Program-made: the position numbers and the translations under genes
Shown here: in pieces, positions 37,291 through 46,259 of the stretch
Layout of the letters: each line of letters starts with the position of its first letter
Numbering within the stretch: the first letter of the stretch is position 1
The notes under the pieces: model-generated
Database searches by the model: none
What the model was told of the DNA's origin: nothing
The model's input: the letters and a program-made list of their open reading frames with translations, nothing else
Assembly: GCF_031195445.1 (NCBI RefSeq)
Contig: NZ_CP133480.1
Coordinates: 744,001 to 808,000 of the forward strand
Direction: 5' to 3'
Source of the DNA: Acuticoccus sp. MNP-M23
GTDB lineage: Bacteria > Pseudomonadota > Alphaproteobacteria > Rhizobiales > Amorphaceae
DNA length: 64,000 bases

Positions 37291-38210
37291 CAGCGCACGT
37301 CGATCCGCGGGTCGATCAGCTTGAAGGCAAGATCGAGCGCAAGGTTGATGATGACGATCAGCGCCGCAATGACGAAGACGATGGCCTGCACCAGAAAGAG
37401 GTCGCCGCGCTGGATTGCCTGGATGGCGGTCAGTCCCAGCCCCGGCCACGCGAACACGGTTTCCACCACAACCGTATAGCCGGAAAGGGCGAGGATCAGC
37501 TCCCAGCCGGCCAGCGTAAGGACGCCGATCAGCACGTTGCGCAGCGCATGGATGCCGAGAACACGGTGCGCCGGCATCCCCTTGGCGCGGGCTGTCTTCA
37601 CGTAGGGCTTGTTGAGTTCGTCGATCACGGCGGAGCGGGTGAGCATGGTCAGCCGCGCAAGCGGTGCGAGGCCGAGGGTGACGGCGGGCAAGATGAGGTG
37701 GGCCCAGGTGGTGGCGCCGGAGGTGGGCAGCCATTTGAGGTTTACCGCAAAGATGGTGATGAGGATCAGCCCGACCCAGAATTGCGGCATGGACAGACCC
37801 AGAAGCCCGGCGCTGACGATCAGCCGGTCCACCGGCCCGTCCGGCCGGGTGGCGGCGATGATGCCCAGCGGCAGCGCCAGCAGAAGCGCTGCGCCGAGAC
37901 CGGCTGCAATGAGGAGCATGGTGTTGGGCAGGCGCTCGAACACCACTTCGGCGGCCGGACGGCGCTGCCACACGCTTTCGCCGAAATCGAGCGTGACGAG
38001 ATCGCCCACGAAACGGGCGAACTGGAGGGGGAGCGGCTGGTCGAGGCCGATCTGCTGGGCGAAGGCGGCACGCTGTTCAGCCGTGGCCGAAAGCGGCAGC
38101 ATCAGGTCGACCGGGTTGCCGACCACGCGCGTCACCACAAAGACGACGAGCGTCACCCCGAGGACGACGAGCAGCCCCTGCCAGAGCCGCGCCAGGATGT
38201 AACGTGCCAC
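37290..38210 (-). CDS. Oligopeptide-type ABC permease (DppB-like)
   Basis: 306 aa, six membrane segments, standard start (MARYILARLWQGLLVVLGVT) and EAA loop (YVKTARAKGMPAHRVLGIHALRN). Pairs with the DppC-like permease. Lies 45 bp downstream of the binding-protein gene. Confidence 0.88.
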   Translation of the reverse strand: MARYILARLWQGLLVVLGVTLVVFVVTRVVGNPVDLMLPLSATAEQRAAFAQQIGLDQPLPLQFARFVGDLVTLDFGESVWQRRPAAEVVFERLPNTMLLIAAGLGAALLLALPLGIIAATRPDGPVDRLIVSAGLLGLSMPQFWVGLILITIFAVNLKWLPTSGATTWAHLILPAVTLGLAPLARLTMLTRSAVIDELNKPYVKTARAKGMPAHRVLGIHALRNVLIGVLTLAGWELILALSGYTVVVETVFAWPGLGLTAIQAIQRGDLFLVQAIVFVIAALIVIINLALDLAFKLIDPRIDVR

Positions 38211-38255
38211 AAACTACCCTTCAGGCCGGGCGCCACGCGGGCGCCCGAACGATTG

Positions 38256-39740
38256 TCACTCGCTGACCGACATTTCCTTGATGAGGAGCTTCTGGTCGGT
38301 GCGGGGCTGCCAGCTCATCCGCTCGGACATGCCATAGATGTCCTGCAGGTTGAAGAGCGGCGCAGTGTAGTTGAGGTCCCGCCCTTTCTGGAAGATGGCG
38401 TGATAGAGCGCCTCGCGCTCGCCGGTGTCGGTGGTGACGCGCGCATCGTCGATCATCTTCGCCATTTCGGCGTCCGAGTTGGAGGCGGCGGCCCCCTCCA
38501 TGTGGTAGATGAACGAGGACTCGCGGTCGGCGTCCATCAGCTCGTTGGAGTTGGCGACGAAGATGGCATCCGGGCGCGGTCCGTCGCCCATCAGGCTCTT
38601 CAGGTACTGAGAGAATTCCTGCACCTCGATCTCCACGTTGAGGCCGATCTCGGTCCAGTACTGCGCAACGGTCTCGATCTGCTCGCGGCTCTTCAGCCAG
38701 CGGCCGGATTCTCCCACGAGGCGGATGGTCTTGCCCTTGGCACCGGCTTCCTCGATCAGCTCACGCGCCTTTTCCGGATCGTAGGCGTAGGGCTCCAGGT
38801 CGGCGTTGAAGCCGAAGGCGCGCGGGTTGATGTGGTGGCCGCCGGCAACCGTGGCATAGCCCTGGAACAGGCCCTCGACCATGGCGTCGCGGTCGATGGC
38901 AAGGTTCAGCGCCTCACGCACCTTCGGGTCGCTCATGGGCCCTTCATTGTCGGTGCCGAGGATGAGAACGGAGGTCTCCAGCCCGTCCACCGCGGCGGCG
39001 TTGGGAACCGTGGACACGAACTCGGGGAGAAGGTTCGTGATGACGTCGAACTCGCCCGCCATCAGGCCGGACAGGCGCGTGCCGGACTCTCCGACGAAGC
39101 GATACGTCACCTTGTCGACAGCCGGTTCGCCGTCCCAATAATCGGCGTTGGCTTCGAGGACGATGTCGTTGCCGCGGTCCCAGGAGACGAACTTGTAGGG
39201 GCCGGTGCCCACGGGCTCTTCGCCGATGTTGCCGGTCTTGCCGTATTCGGCCGGGATCATCTTCATCCAGTACATGCGCGACGGCAGGATGGGGTCGGGC
39301 CCGGTGGTGGTGATGCGAACGGTGTCGTCATCCACCTTCTCAGCGCCGGAGATGGTGTTGAGGTAGCCCATCTGCTCGGAGTTGTTGGCGGGGTCGATGA
39401 TCCGCTCCACGCTCGTCACCACGGAATCGGCGTTGAACGGCTCGCCATTGTGGAAGGTGACGCCGTCCCGCAGCTCGAATTCCCAGGTGGTTTCGTCGAT
39501 CTGCGTGGGTGCAGCCTCGGCAAGGCCCGGCATCAGCTCGCCGGTGGCGGAGCGGGCCATCAGCGTTTCGTAGATATTGTCGTTGACCTGGCGTTCGCCG
39601 CCATCGTCGCGCAGCTGCGGGTCCAGCGTCGACGGCTCCGAGCCGATCGCGATGGTGATGTCCTGCGCAACGGCCGGGACGGCAAGGCCTGCGGTGCCAA
39701 GCGCCACGGCGCCGGCAAGGCATAGTCTTGGAAGAAGCAT
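38256..39740 (-). CDS. ABC substrate-binding protein (SBP_bac_5)
   Basis: 494 aa with signal peptide (MLLPRLCLAGAVALGTAGLAV, cleavage near AVAQ). SBP_bac_5 blocks: IGSEPSTLDPQLRDD, LRDGVTFHNGEPFNADSVV and DPKVREALNLAIDRDAMV. Binds a peptide-like or amide ligand in the periplasm for the two permeases and two ATPases downstream. The operon also carries an aldolase-family enzyme, an SDR and hyuAB, so the ligand is probably degraded by them. Confidence 0.87.
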   Translation of the reverse strand: MLLPRLCLAGAVALGTAGLAVPAVAQDITIAIGSEPSTLDPQLRDDGGERQVNDNIYETLMARSATGELMPGLAEAAPTQIDETTWEFELRDGVTFHNGEPFNADSVVTSVERIIDPANNSEQMGYLNTISGAEKVDDDTVRITTTGPDPILPSRMYWMKMIPAEYGKTGNIGEEPVGTGPYKFVSWDRGNDIVLEANADYWDGEPAVDKVTYRFVGESGTRLSGLMAGEFDVITNLLPEFVSTVPNAAAVDGLETSVLILGTDNEGPMSDPKVREALNLAIDRDAMVEGLFQGYATVAGGHHINPRAFGFNADLEPYAYDPEKARELIEEAGAKGKTIRLVGESGRWLKSREQIETVAQYWTEIGLNVEIEVQEFSQYLKSLMGDGPRPDAIFVANSNELMDADRESSFIYHMEGAAASNSDAEMAKMIDDARVTTDTGEREALYHAIFQKGRDLNYTAPLFNLQDIYGMSERMSWQPRTDQKLLIKEMSVSE

Positions 39741-39827
39741 GGTCCACCCTTGATCTTCGGCCCTCGCATCCGGGGCCTGTTGTCTGCTGCGAAAAAGCAA
39801 TTTTCTTGCCGCTTTGCGCCGCCTTGT

Positions 39828-40775
39828 TCAGGCGGCCGCTGCGGTGATGGCGTCGGGCCCGGTACGGAACCCGTATTTCCGGTCGAGACCCAGTTTGCGC
39901 ACGATGTCGAGGCCCCTGGAGAGCGCATCGGGTGCAAGCGGCTGGAGCGGTTTGCGCAGCGGCCCCGCCGGCAGGCCGACGGCACGCATCAGCGACTTGA
40001 CGGCCACCGGGTTGATGGCGCTGTAGGCAAAATGGAGCATGTCGAGATTGTCGAGCCATGCCTCGCGGCAGGCAAACGCGTCCTCACCCGTGCGCCACGG
40101 CGTTGAAATCACCGCCATTTCCTGCGGGATGAGGTTGCCCGTCATGTTGGCGGTGCCATGGCCGCCCAGCGCCATCGTCGGAATGACGAGGCCGAGATTG
40201 GGCGAGCAGCAGCACATGATCGCAATGTCAGGCTTTGCCGCACAGACCTTGGCCACCTGACCGACCCGCGTGGTGGATTCCTTGAGAACCACCATGTTCT
40301 CGTGGCGCGCGAGACGCAGGATATCGTCCCAGCCAAGGTCGGTCTTCACGCGGGGCGGGTTGTTGTAGAAGCCCACGGCAAGGCTGGTGGAGTCACACAC
40401 TTCCAGCGCGTAATCGGTGATGGCGGCATTGTCGGCGCAGATGTAGGCGGGCGCGGCGATGATGACGCCATCCGCGCCTTCAGCCTCCGCATGCGCGACG
40501 TAGCCGATGGTGGTTTCGGTGTTGTTGCCGGTGGACCCGTAATACATTGCAACACCCGGCGGTTTCATCCGCGTCGTGCGCGAGACGATCTCACGGCGTT
40601 CTTCCGGCGACAGCATGGAAACTTCGCCGGTCGACCCCATGATGAGCAGCGCCGTGGTTCCGTTTTCGGCGTGCCAGTCGATCAATGTCTTGAAGCCGGC
40701 ATAGTCCACCGACCCGTCTGCGTTCATCGGCGTGATGAGGGCGACGAAAGACCCTTCGGGTTTGGTGTGGGCCAT
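39828..40775 (-). CDS. Dihydrodipicolinate synthase/N-acetylneuraminate lyase family aldolase
   Basis: 315 aa. TIM-barrel DapA family: ALITPMNADGSVDYAGF start, MGSTGEVSMLSPEER (pyruvate carboxylate site), GFYNNPP (active-site Tyr) and VVLKEST with the Schiff-base Lys. Placement in a catabolic transport operon argues against lysine synthesis and for cleavage or formation of a keto acid. ATG 40775 is chosen because AAGGA lies 9 nt upstream; an ATG three codons earlier would sit directly on that site. Confidence 0.85.
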   Translation of the reverse strand: MAHTKPEGSFVALITPMNADGSVDYAGFKTLIDWHAENGTTALLIMGSTGEVSMLSPEERREIVSRTTRMKPPGVAMYYGSTGNNTETTIGYVAHAEAEGADGVIIAAPAYICADNAAITDYALEVCDSTSLAVGFYNNPPRVKTDLGWDDILRLARHENMVVLKESTTRVGQVAKVCAAKPDIAIMCCCSPNLGLVIPTMALGGHGTANMTGNLIPQEMAVISTPWRTGEDAFACREAWLDNLDMLHFAYSAINPVAVKSLMRAVGLPAGPLRKPLQPLAPDALSRGLDIVRKLGLDRKYGFRTGPDAITAAAA

Positions 40776-40873
40776 CGGTTCCATTCCTTGGCTGCGCTTT
40801 TGCTTATTTGAACATCGGTTTGGAATGACAGGCAAACCTTTCCTGCCGTTTTCATGCAGGCTTCGTGCCGGCC

Positions 40874-41653
40874 CTAGAACGTGCCTGGATAACTTCCGCC
40901 GTCGATGAGCAGGGATTGGCCGGTGATGTATCCGGCGTGGGCGGACGCCAGAAAGGCGAAATAGGCGCCAATCTCTTCCGGCCGGCCGTAGCGCCGGGCC
41001 GGGTTCTTTGCGCCGCGCTCGGCCCAGATCTCGTCATAGGTGGGGCCGCCGGGGGTGACGAGGCCTGCCACATGCTGGCGCTGGCCATCGCTGTCGAAGA
41101 TGCCGGGAAGCAGCGTGTTGATGGTCACGTCCCGCGAAATGCCCTCGCGGGCAAGGCCTGCACAAAACCCGACGAGACCGGTGCGCGCACCGTTGGACAA
41201 ACCGAGTTCGGCGGCCGGAATTTTCACCGAGCGCGAGGCGATGTTGACGATCCGCCCGAAGCCTCGGTCGACCATCCCGTCAAACGTGGCGCGGATCATG
41301 GCGATGGGCGAAAGCATCATCATGTCCAGCGCCTCGATCCAGTGTTCGCGCTCCCAGTCGCGAAAGTTGCCGGGGGGAAAGCCGCCGGCATTGTTGAGGA
41401 GAATGTCGGGCTCGGGGCATGCGGCGAGCGCTGCGGCACGGCCTTCTGCGGTCGTGATGTCGGCCACCACGGGGTGGACCGTCGCACCGGTCGTGGCGGC
41501 AATGTCGGCCGCGGTGCGGTGGAGCGCGTCGGCGCCTCGGGCGACGATGGTGAGCGAAACGCCCTCGCCGCCCAGTGCCATGGCGCACGCGCGGCCCATC
41601 CCCTTGCTTGCGCCCGTCAGAAGTGCGCGCCGTCCCTTGATGCCCAGATTCAC
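40874..41653 (-). CDS. SDR-family protein lacking the YxxxK motif
   Basis: 259 aa. Rossmann start with TGASKGMGRA (cofactor glycines present) and NNAGGFPPG. At the place of the catalytic Tyr-x-x-x-Lys the sequence is LGLSNGARTGLVGF, so both catalytic residues are absent although the rest of the domain is normal. I recall a recurrent SDR subgroup with this LSNGAR pattern, which would suggest another mechanism or a binding role. The start is a GTG at 41653 with GAGGGGAAA upstream. First gene of the - strand operon running to hyuB. Confidence 0.82.
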   Translation of the reverse strand: MNLGIKGRRALLTGASKGMGRACAMALGGEGVSLTIVARGADALHRTAADIAATTGATVHPVVADITTAEGRAAALAACPEPDILLNNAGGFPPGNFRDWEREHWIEALDMMMLSPIAMIRATFDGMVDRGFGRIVNIASRSVKIPAAELGLSNGARTGLVGFCAGLAREGISRDVTINTLLPGIFDSDGQRQHVAGLVTPGGPTYDEIWAERGAKNPARRYGRPEEIGAYFAFLASAHAGYITGQSLLIDGGSYPGTF

Positions 41654-41742
41654 CGCAGATTTCCCCTCTTTTGCAAAGATGTAGAGGGGGTGCGGGTGGC
41701 ATGCCAACCTTCGCCGGGAAATGAGTTCCAGAGAAGGTGTCC

Positions 41743-42201
41743 TCAGTCCGTCCGCCGGGCCATTTGGGCGATGTAGGCCTTGTCCTGCGGGCCCGGCGGG
41801 CTGTTGCTCCCGGCGTGCGACGGTGCGTCGGAGTCGAGCGCCGCGATAAAGTCTTTCGGGTCGATGGGTTTGATGAGCACGTTGAAGGCGCCGACGGCAT
41901 CAAGACGGCGCAGGGTGTCGGGCGTCGCCGAGCCGGTGGCAAAGATGATTTTTGTGGCGATCTCGTTCTGGCGGACGGCAGCGGCCACATGCACACCGTC
42001 AGCGCCGCCCGCAAGGTTCAGGTCCAGCACGGCGAACGTCGGCTGGTGGGCGGCAATGGCGGCGATCCCGGCCGCCGCGGTATCGCAGACATCCAGAACC
42101 TTGATGCCGACCTCCTCAGCCATGGTCCGGTAAGCCGCAGCGATGAGAAAATCGTCCTCGACGATGACGACGGTCGGCACCCTATGCCTGTCTTGTTGCA
42201 C
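41743..42201 (-). CDS. Single-domain response regulator (receiver only)
   Basis: 152 aa. CheY-like receiver: acidic pair in VVIVEDDFLIAAAY, phospho-acceptor Asp60 (AVLDLNLAGG), conserved Thr/Ser (FATGSA) and Lys (LIKPIDP). The last 35 residues are an unstructured-looking tail with no output domain. GTG start with AGAGG 7 nt upstream. Downstream of a second receiver and a HisKA_2 kinase on the same strand, its probable phosphate donor. Confidence 0.85.
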   Translation of the reverse strand: MQQDRHRVPTVVIVEDDFLIAAAYRTMAEEVGIKVLDVCDTAAAGIAAIAAHQPTFAVLDLNLAGGADGVHVAAAVRQNEIATKIIFATGSATPDTLRRLDAVGAFNVLIKPIDPKDFIAALDSDAPSHAGSNSPPGPQDKAYIAQMARRTD

Positions 42202-42371
42202 CAGAACACCTCTTTCGGTGGATCATGAGAGAACGCTGGGAGCGGTCGTGCATTGTGGTGGGCCGATCGCCTGAATCTGCTCCCATTATTTTCCCGTCAT
42301 CCTGCGCCAGGCTGTGGTTTGGCGCAGCGGCCGCAGCGCCCCCTGGAAGGCCAGCGCAAATTGCGGTCGGC

Positions 42372-42734
42372 CTATGACAGAAGCGAGTTCTTGAGTTCTT
42401 CGGATTCGATGGGTTTGCGCAGGATCCGGCGCGGTTGAAGCTCGTTGAGCTTGCGAAGAGTGTTCGCCTCGGTCGACCCTGTCGCAAAGATGACCACCGT
42501 ATCGAGGCCCTTCGCCTTGATTTCGCTGGCGACGTAGACCCCGTCCCGAACGCCCGCAAGGCGCACGTCGATCAAGGCAAAGGTGGGCTTCAGGCGGCAA
42601 ATCGTTTCCACCGCCTCTTCGCCGGTATCACAGATGCCCAGCACCTCAATGCCGGCATCCTCGCAGGTGCACTGATGGGCTGCCGCGATCAGAAAATCGT
42701 CTTCGACAATTACGACTGTTCCCAGAGTGCTCAT
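42372..42734 (-). CDS. Single-domain response regulator (receiver only)
   Basis: 120 aa, a bare receiver: VVIVEDDFLIAAAHQ, Asp56 (ALIDVRLAG), FATGST and RKPIES. Closely similar to the receiver at 41743-42201, so the pair looks like a duplication. Its ATG overlaps the stop of the kinase gene by 4 bp, so the two are co-translated. With no DNA-binding domain, it should act by protein contact, for example as a phosphate sink or on a partner outside the window. Confidence 0.87.
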   Translation of the reverse strand: MSTLGTVVIVEDDFLIAAAHQCTCEDAGIEVLGICDTGEEAVETICRLKPTFALIDVRLAGVRDGVYVASEIKAKGLDTVVIFATGSTEANTLRKLNELQPRRILRKPIESEELKNSLLS

Positions 42735-44305
42735 TTCCGTTCGCCGCCCTGTGCGTTGATGGGAAAATGCACCACAGCGGTGGTCCCCCCACTGGTTTGA
42801 ATATTAACTTCGCCCCGGAGCTGGTTGACCAACCCCTTGATAATCATGGTGCCGAGGCCGCGCTCGTTCGGCACCGCCCCGTCAGCGAGGCCAACGCCGT
42901 CGTCCGCCACGCTGAGCTCAAGACCGCCTCGGACAGCGTGATATCCCACCGTGATCAGGCCAGCGCGCCCGTCCGGGAATGCGTGCTTGATCGCGTTGGT
43001 GACCAGTTCGTTGACGAGCAGACCGATGGGCACTGCCACGTCGATCGGCAGCGTGAGATCGTCAGCGTCCATCTTCAGCGCAATATCGCGCTGCTTGAGG
43101 TTGTAGCCCGTGGCAAGCCCATCCACGAGTTCGCCCAGGAAGTGCGCAACTTCCACGCGGGACGGCGACTTCGAGCCTACCAGCATCTGATGCACCACGC
43201 CGACGGAGCGGATCCGGTAGAGGATCTTGTCCAGCCGCTCGCGTTCGTCGGTGTCGGTCACCTTTGACCGCTCCAGCTGAATCATCGCCGACATCTGCTG
43301 AAGGTTGTTTTTTACCCGGTGGTAGACCTCGGCAAGCAGCACCTGTTTGTCGTCGTTCAGCGCGCGCAGCTCGACGATGGTGCGGCGAAGCTGCTCGGCA
43401 TTTCCGAGCGACGCGGTGCGCACCAGCGCAACCATGGACGTGACGACGAATACGACGGCAAGGAGGGAGAAGGCGAAACCGACATCGATCTTCCCCTGCT
43501 GGACGAGTTTGAGCGCCACGAGGCAGAAGACCGGCGGCACGACCACCATGATCAGAAACAACCGCCTTGCGGCCCGCCCGCCGGAGTGGGCCGACGTGAT
43601 GTGCCGCAACCAGGTTTCCTGTCGCCGGACGAGCAGGAAGACGAGAAAGATCAGCCCGAACGCTGTGGCTGTGGGGAGCGACATGGAGTTGAAGAAGCTG
43701 ATGCCGAACAACGCGTCTCGCTCGAACGCGTAGCAAACGACGGCAAGGAGCGAAAAGATGAGGCCAGCCGTGGCCGCCGCTTCGTAGCTCCGCCTTGCAG
43801 CAGGTGTGGGAATGTTGAGGCAGGCAAGGCAGTACCCGGCAATCACCATGCCGGCGGCCGTGGCGACCGCCGTCCCCTCCGAACCGATGGTTCCGGGCAC
43901 GAGAAAGCTGCTCAAGCCGTTGAAGCCGGTGACGTTCCTGAGGATGATGCTTGCCACCCCCATTCCGATCAGCGTGGCGCCGGACCAGAAGCAGACCGCG
44001 CCGCAATTGCGGTCCGGATAGCGTGTGTCGAGGAAGAGCGCACCGGACACGAGAAGCAGCGCCAGCGACGTTGTGGGGACAATGGCTGCCGAATCAGGAA
44101 GGAGGCGCTTGGCCAAGTCTATGCCCGCGCCCCAGCCAAGAACCAGCGGCAGCGCGGCGATGAGCGCAACCACAAGGCAGAGCGCCTGTTTCGTCGCCCG
44201 CAACCGCCTGCCGGATTGCTCCGCATCGTCGGCTGGCGACATGACGTCCGCCAGCTTTCGGTCAGCCAACGTGAAGTTGCTTTCTGCACCCAACGCATTT
44301 TGCAC
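42731..44305 (-). CDS. Membrane histidine kinase, HisKA_2/HATPase type
   Basis: 524 aa. Residues about 35-280 form roughly eight hydrophobic segments (a MASE-like integral membrane sensor, no periplasmic domain of size). Then a HisKA_2 dimerisation domain with His329 in LAEVYHRVKNNLQQM, and an HATPase with N-box ELVTNAIKHAF, G1 ADDGVGL and G2 GLGTMII. The GTG at 44305 is chosen because AGGAGG lies 5 nt upstream; the frame is open for 29 more codons. Signal unknown. Coupled to a receiver by a 4-bp overlap and located just after a TRAP transporter. Confidence 0.85.
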   Translation of the reverse strand: MQNALGAESNFTLADRKLADVMSPADDAEQSGRRLRATKQALCLVVALIAALPLVLGWGAGIDLAKRLLPDSAAIVPTTSLALLLVSGALFLDTRYPDRNCGAVCFWSGATLIGMGVASIILRNVTGFNGLSSFLVPGTIGSEGTAVATAAGMVIAGYCLACLNIPTPAARRSYEAAATAGLIFSLLAVVCYAFERDALFGISFFNSMSLPTATAFGLIFLVFLLVRRQETWLRHITSAHSGGRAARRLFLIMVVVPPVFCLVALKLVQQGKIDVGFAFSLLAVVFVVTSMVALVRTASLGNAEQLRRTIVELRALNDDKQVLLAEVYHRVKNNLQQMSAMIQLERSKVTDTDERERLDKILYRIRSVGVVHQMLVGSKSPSRVEVAHFLGELVDGLATGYNLKQRDIALKMDADDLTLPIDVAVPIGLLVNELVTNAIKHAFPDGRAGLITVGYHAVRGGLELSVADDGVGLADGAVPNERGLGTMIIKGLVNQLRGEVNIQTSGGTTAVVHFPINAQGGERK

Positions 44306-44398
44306 ACTGACCTCCTCATCAATCCACAGTCGATCTGTAGTTAAAGAGGAGATTGCTGGTGCGGGGCTGTCGCCGGCACGCCCCACCCGCATCGGCCT

Positions 44399-45757
44399 TT
44401 AGCCCGACAAAAGCCCCGGCAGCCACAGCACCAGCGCCGGACAGGCCAGAAGCAGCGCCACCCGCAGGAGCTCCGCGCAGAAAAACGGTATCACCCCGCG
44501 GAATGTCTCGCTCATGGGCGTACCCTTGGCGAGGCTTGAAATAACGAAAACGTTCATCCCCACCGGCGGTGTGATCAGCCCCAGCTCCACGACAATCAGC
44601 GCCAGGATGCCGAACCAGATCTTGAGATCTTCGGTGCTCATGCCGAAGCCAGCGCCATCGGTTCCCATGTACAGCCCGCCATTGAGGTCGACGAGAACGG
44701 GCCAGAAGAATGGGATGACGAGGAGGATCATCGAGAGGCTGTCCATCAGGCAGCCAAGAACGATGAGTGCGATCAGGAGCAGCAGCAGCACCGTCATCGG
44801 CGCGTACCCAGACGCAACGATCCACTGCGCCGTGGCTTGCGGCAGGCCAAGGCGCGAGACGTAGATCTTCATCAGCTCCGCACCCAGAAGGATGAGGTAG
44901 ATCATCCCGGCGCTGGATGCGGTCTCCTTCAAGGCATCCACAAGCCCGGCGAGGCTCAACTGCCGGGTGACCGCGCCGTAGAGCGCCACCAGCGCCACGC
45001 CGACGGCAGCCGCCGGCGTCGGGTTGTAGAACCCGGCATAGATCCCGCCCAGCACCAGCGTGAAAATGACGAGAACAGGCAGGACGCCCAGCGTGGCGGC
45101 CCGAAATTCGGCAGAGCCCGGAAAGGGACGGCGGGGCCCTGCCTCCGGCCGCACGGCGGTGTAGAGCGCAACCACCACCAAAAAGAGCAGCACCGCGAGG
45201 ATGCCCGGCAAGAGCGCCGCGGCAAACATGGTGACGACGTTCGCTTCCACGAGAATGGCGTAGATGATGAGAACGACGGATGGCGGAATGAGGATACCGA
45301 GAACCCCGCCCGCCGCCAGCGATCCTGTTGCCAGCGCGCCGCTATAATCCTGCCGCCGGAGTTCCGGCAGGGCGACGCGCCCCATGGTGGACGCGGTGGC
45401 GAGCGAGGACCCGCAGACCGCGCCAAACCCCGCACACCCCGCAATGGCCGCCATCGCCGCCCCGCCGCGCATCCACCCGAGCCACGCGCTGGCGGCGCGA
45501 AACAGGGCCTGGCTCAGTCCGGTGCGGGCCGCCAGCGCCCCCATCAGAATGAACATCGGGACGACCGAAAGATCGTAGATGGCGAACTGGCCGTAGGCGA
45601 GCGTCTTCAGCTGGTTGAGCACCAGCGCCGGGCCGTTGACCGACGCGATGCCGACCCCGCCGACAAGGATCATCGCATAGGCGATGGGCATCCTGAGCAC
45701 GATGAGAACAACGAGCACACCGAAAGAGACGAGCCCGAGGACGATCGGATCAGACAT
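44399..45757 (-). CDS. TRAP transporter large permease subunit (DctM)
   Basis: 452 aa, about 12 membrane segments; DctM patterns GFGAVCGSSLATASTMGRVALPE, GGVLGILIPPSV and ITPPVGMNVFVISSLAKG. It overlaps the dctQ gene by 8 bp. With dctP and dctQ upstream it makes a second TRAP transporter in this window, here next to protocatechuate genes, so an aromatic or dicarboxylic acid is a plausible substrate. Confidence 0.87.
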   Translation of the reverse strand: MSDPIVLGLVSFGVLVVLIVLRMPIAYAMILVGGVGIASVNGPALVLNQLKTLAYGQFAIYDLSVVPMFILMGALAARTGLSQALFRAASAWLGWMRGGAAMAAIAGCAGFGAVCGSSLATASTMGRVALPELRRQDYSGALATGSLAAGGVLGILIPPSVVLIIYAILVEANVVTMFAAALLPGILAVLLFLVVVALYTAVRPEAGPRRPFPGSAEFRAATLGVLPVLVIFTLVLGGIYAGFYNPTPAAAVGVALVALYGAVTRQLSLAGLVDALKETASSAGMIYLILLGAELMKIYVSRLGLPQATAQWIVASGYAPMTVLLLLLIALIVLGCLMDSLSMILLVIPFFWPVLVDLNGGLYMGTDGAGFGMSTEDLKIWFGILALIVVELGLITPPVGMNVFVISSLAKGTPMSETFRGVIPFFCAELLRVALLLACPALVLWLPGLLSG

Positions 45758-46259
45758 GCGCCCGCCCGGCCTCCCTTGCGTGCGCGCCAAGCGTGAAAAG
45801 CGCTGCCAGCGCAAGCAGCGCCAGCGATACGAGAATGGGGATGAAGGCAACCCAGACCGGCACCTGGAGGATGGCCGTGGTGTAATTGTAGGCCCGCTGG
45901 TCGATCGCACCCGCCGACATCCGCCACAAAAGGACGAGGCTGAAGACGAACGCAGCAAGCGAACCCATCAGCGCCAGCCCTGCCCGCGCGCGAGGCTTGA
46001 GGCGGGTGGTGAAGATGTCGGCACTGACATTGGCGCCGGTCAGCTCGCAATAGGGCAGGAACGCGAACACCGCGACCGCAACGCCCATCTCGGTCAGCTC
46101 GAAATCACCCTGCAGCGGCAGCCCGGCAATGCCGCCGACAACCGCCGCCACGTTGATCGCAACCACCGCCAGAAGAAGGACGCCGCCCAAGATCGCCCAT
46201 GCGGTGATGACACCGCCAACAAGGCGGCGGACGGGCGAACCCGTCCCCGGCGCCCCCAT
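45750..46259 (-). CDS. TRAP transporter small membrane subunit (DctQ)
   Basis: 169 aa with four hydrophobic segments and the DctQ pattern (FELTEMGVAVAVFAFLPYCELTGANVSADIF). Directly adjoins the dctP stop and overlaps dctM by 8 bp. Confidence 0.84.
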   Translation of the reverse strand: MGAPGTGSPVRRLVGGVITAWAILGGVLLLAVVAINVAAVVGGIAGLPLQGDFELTEMGVAVAVFAFLPYCELTGANVSADIFTTRLKPRARAGLALMGSLAAFVFSLVLLWRMSAGAIDQRAYNYTTAILQVPVWVAFIPILVSLALLALAALFTLGAHAREAGRAHV

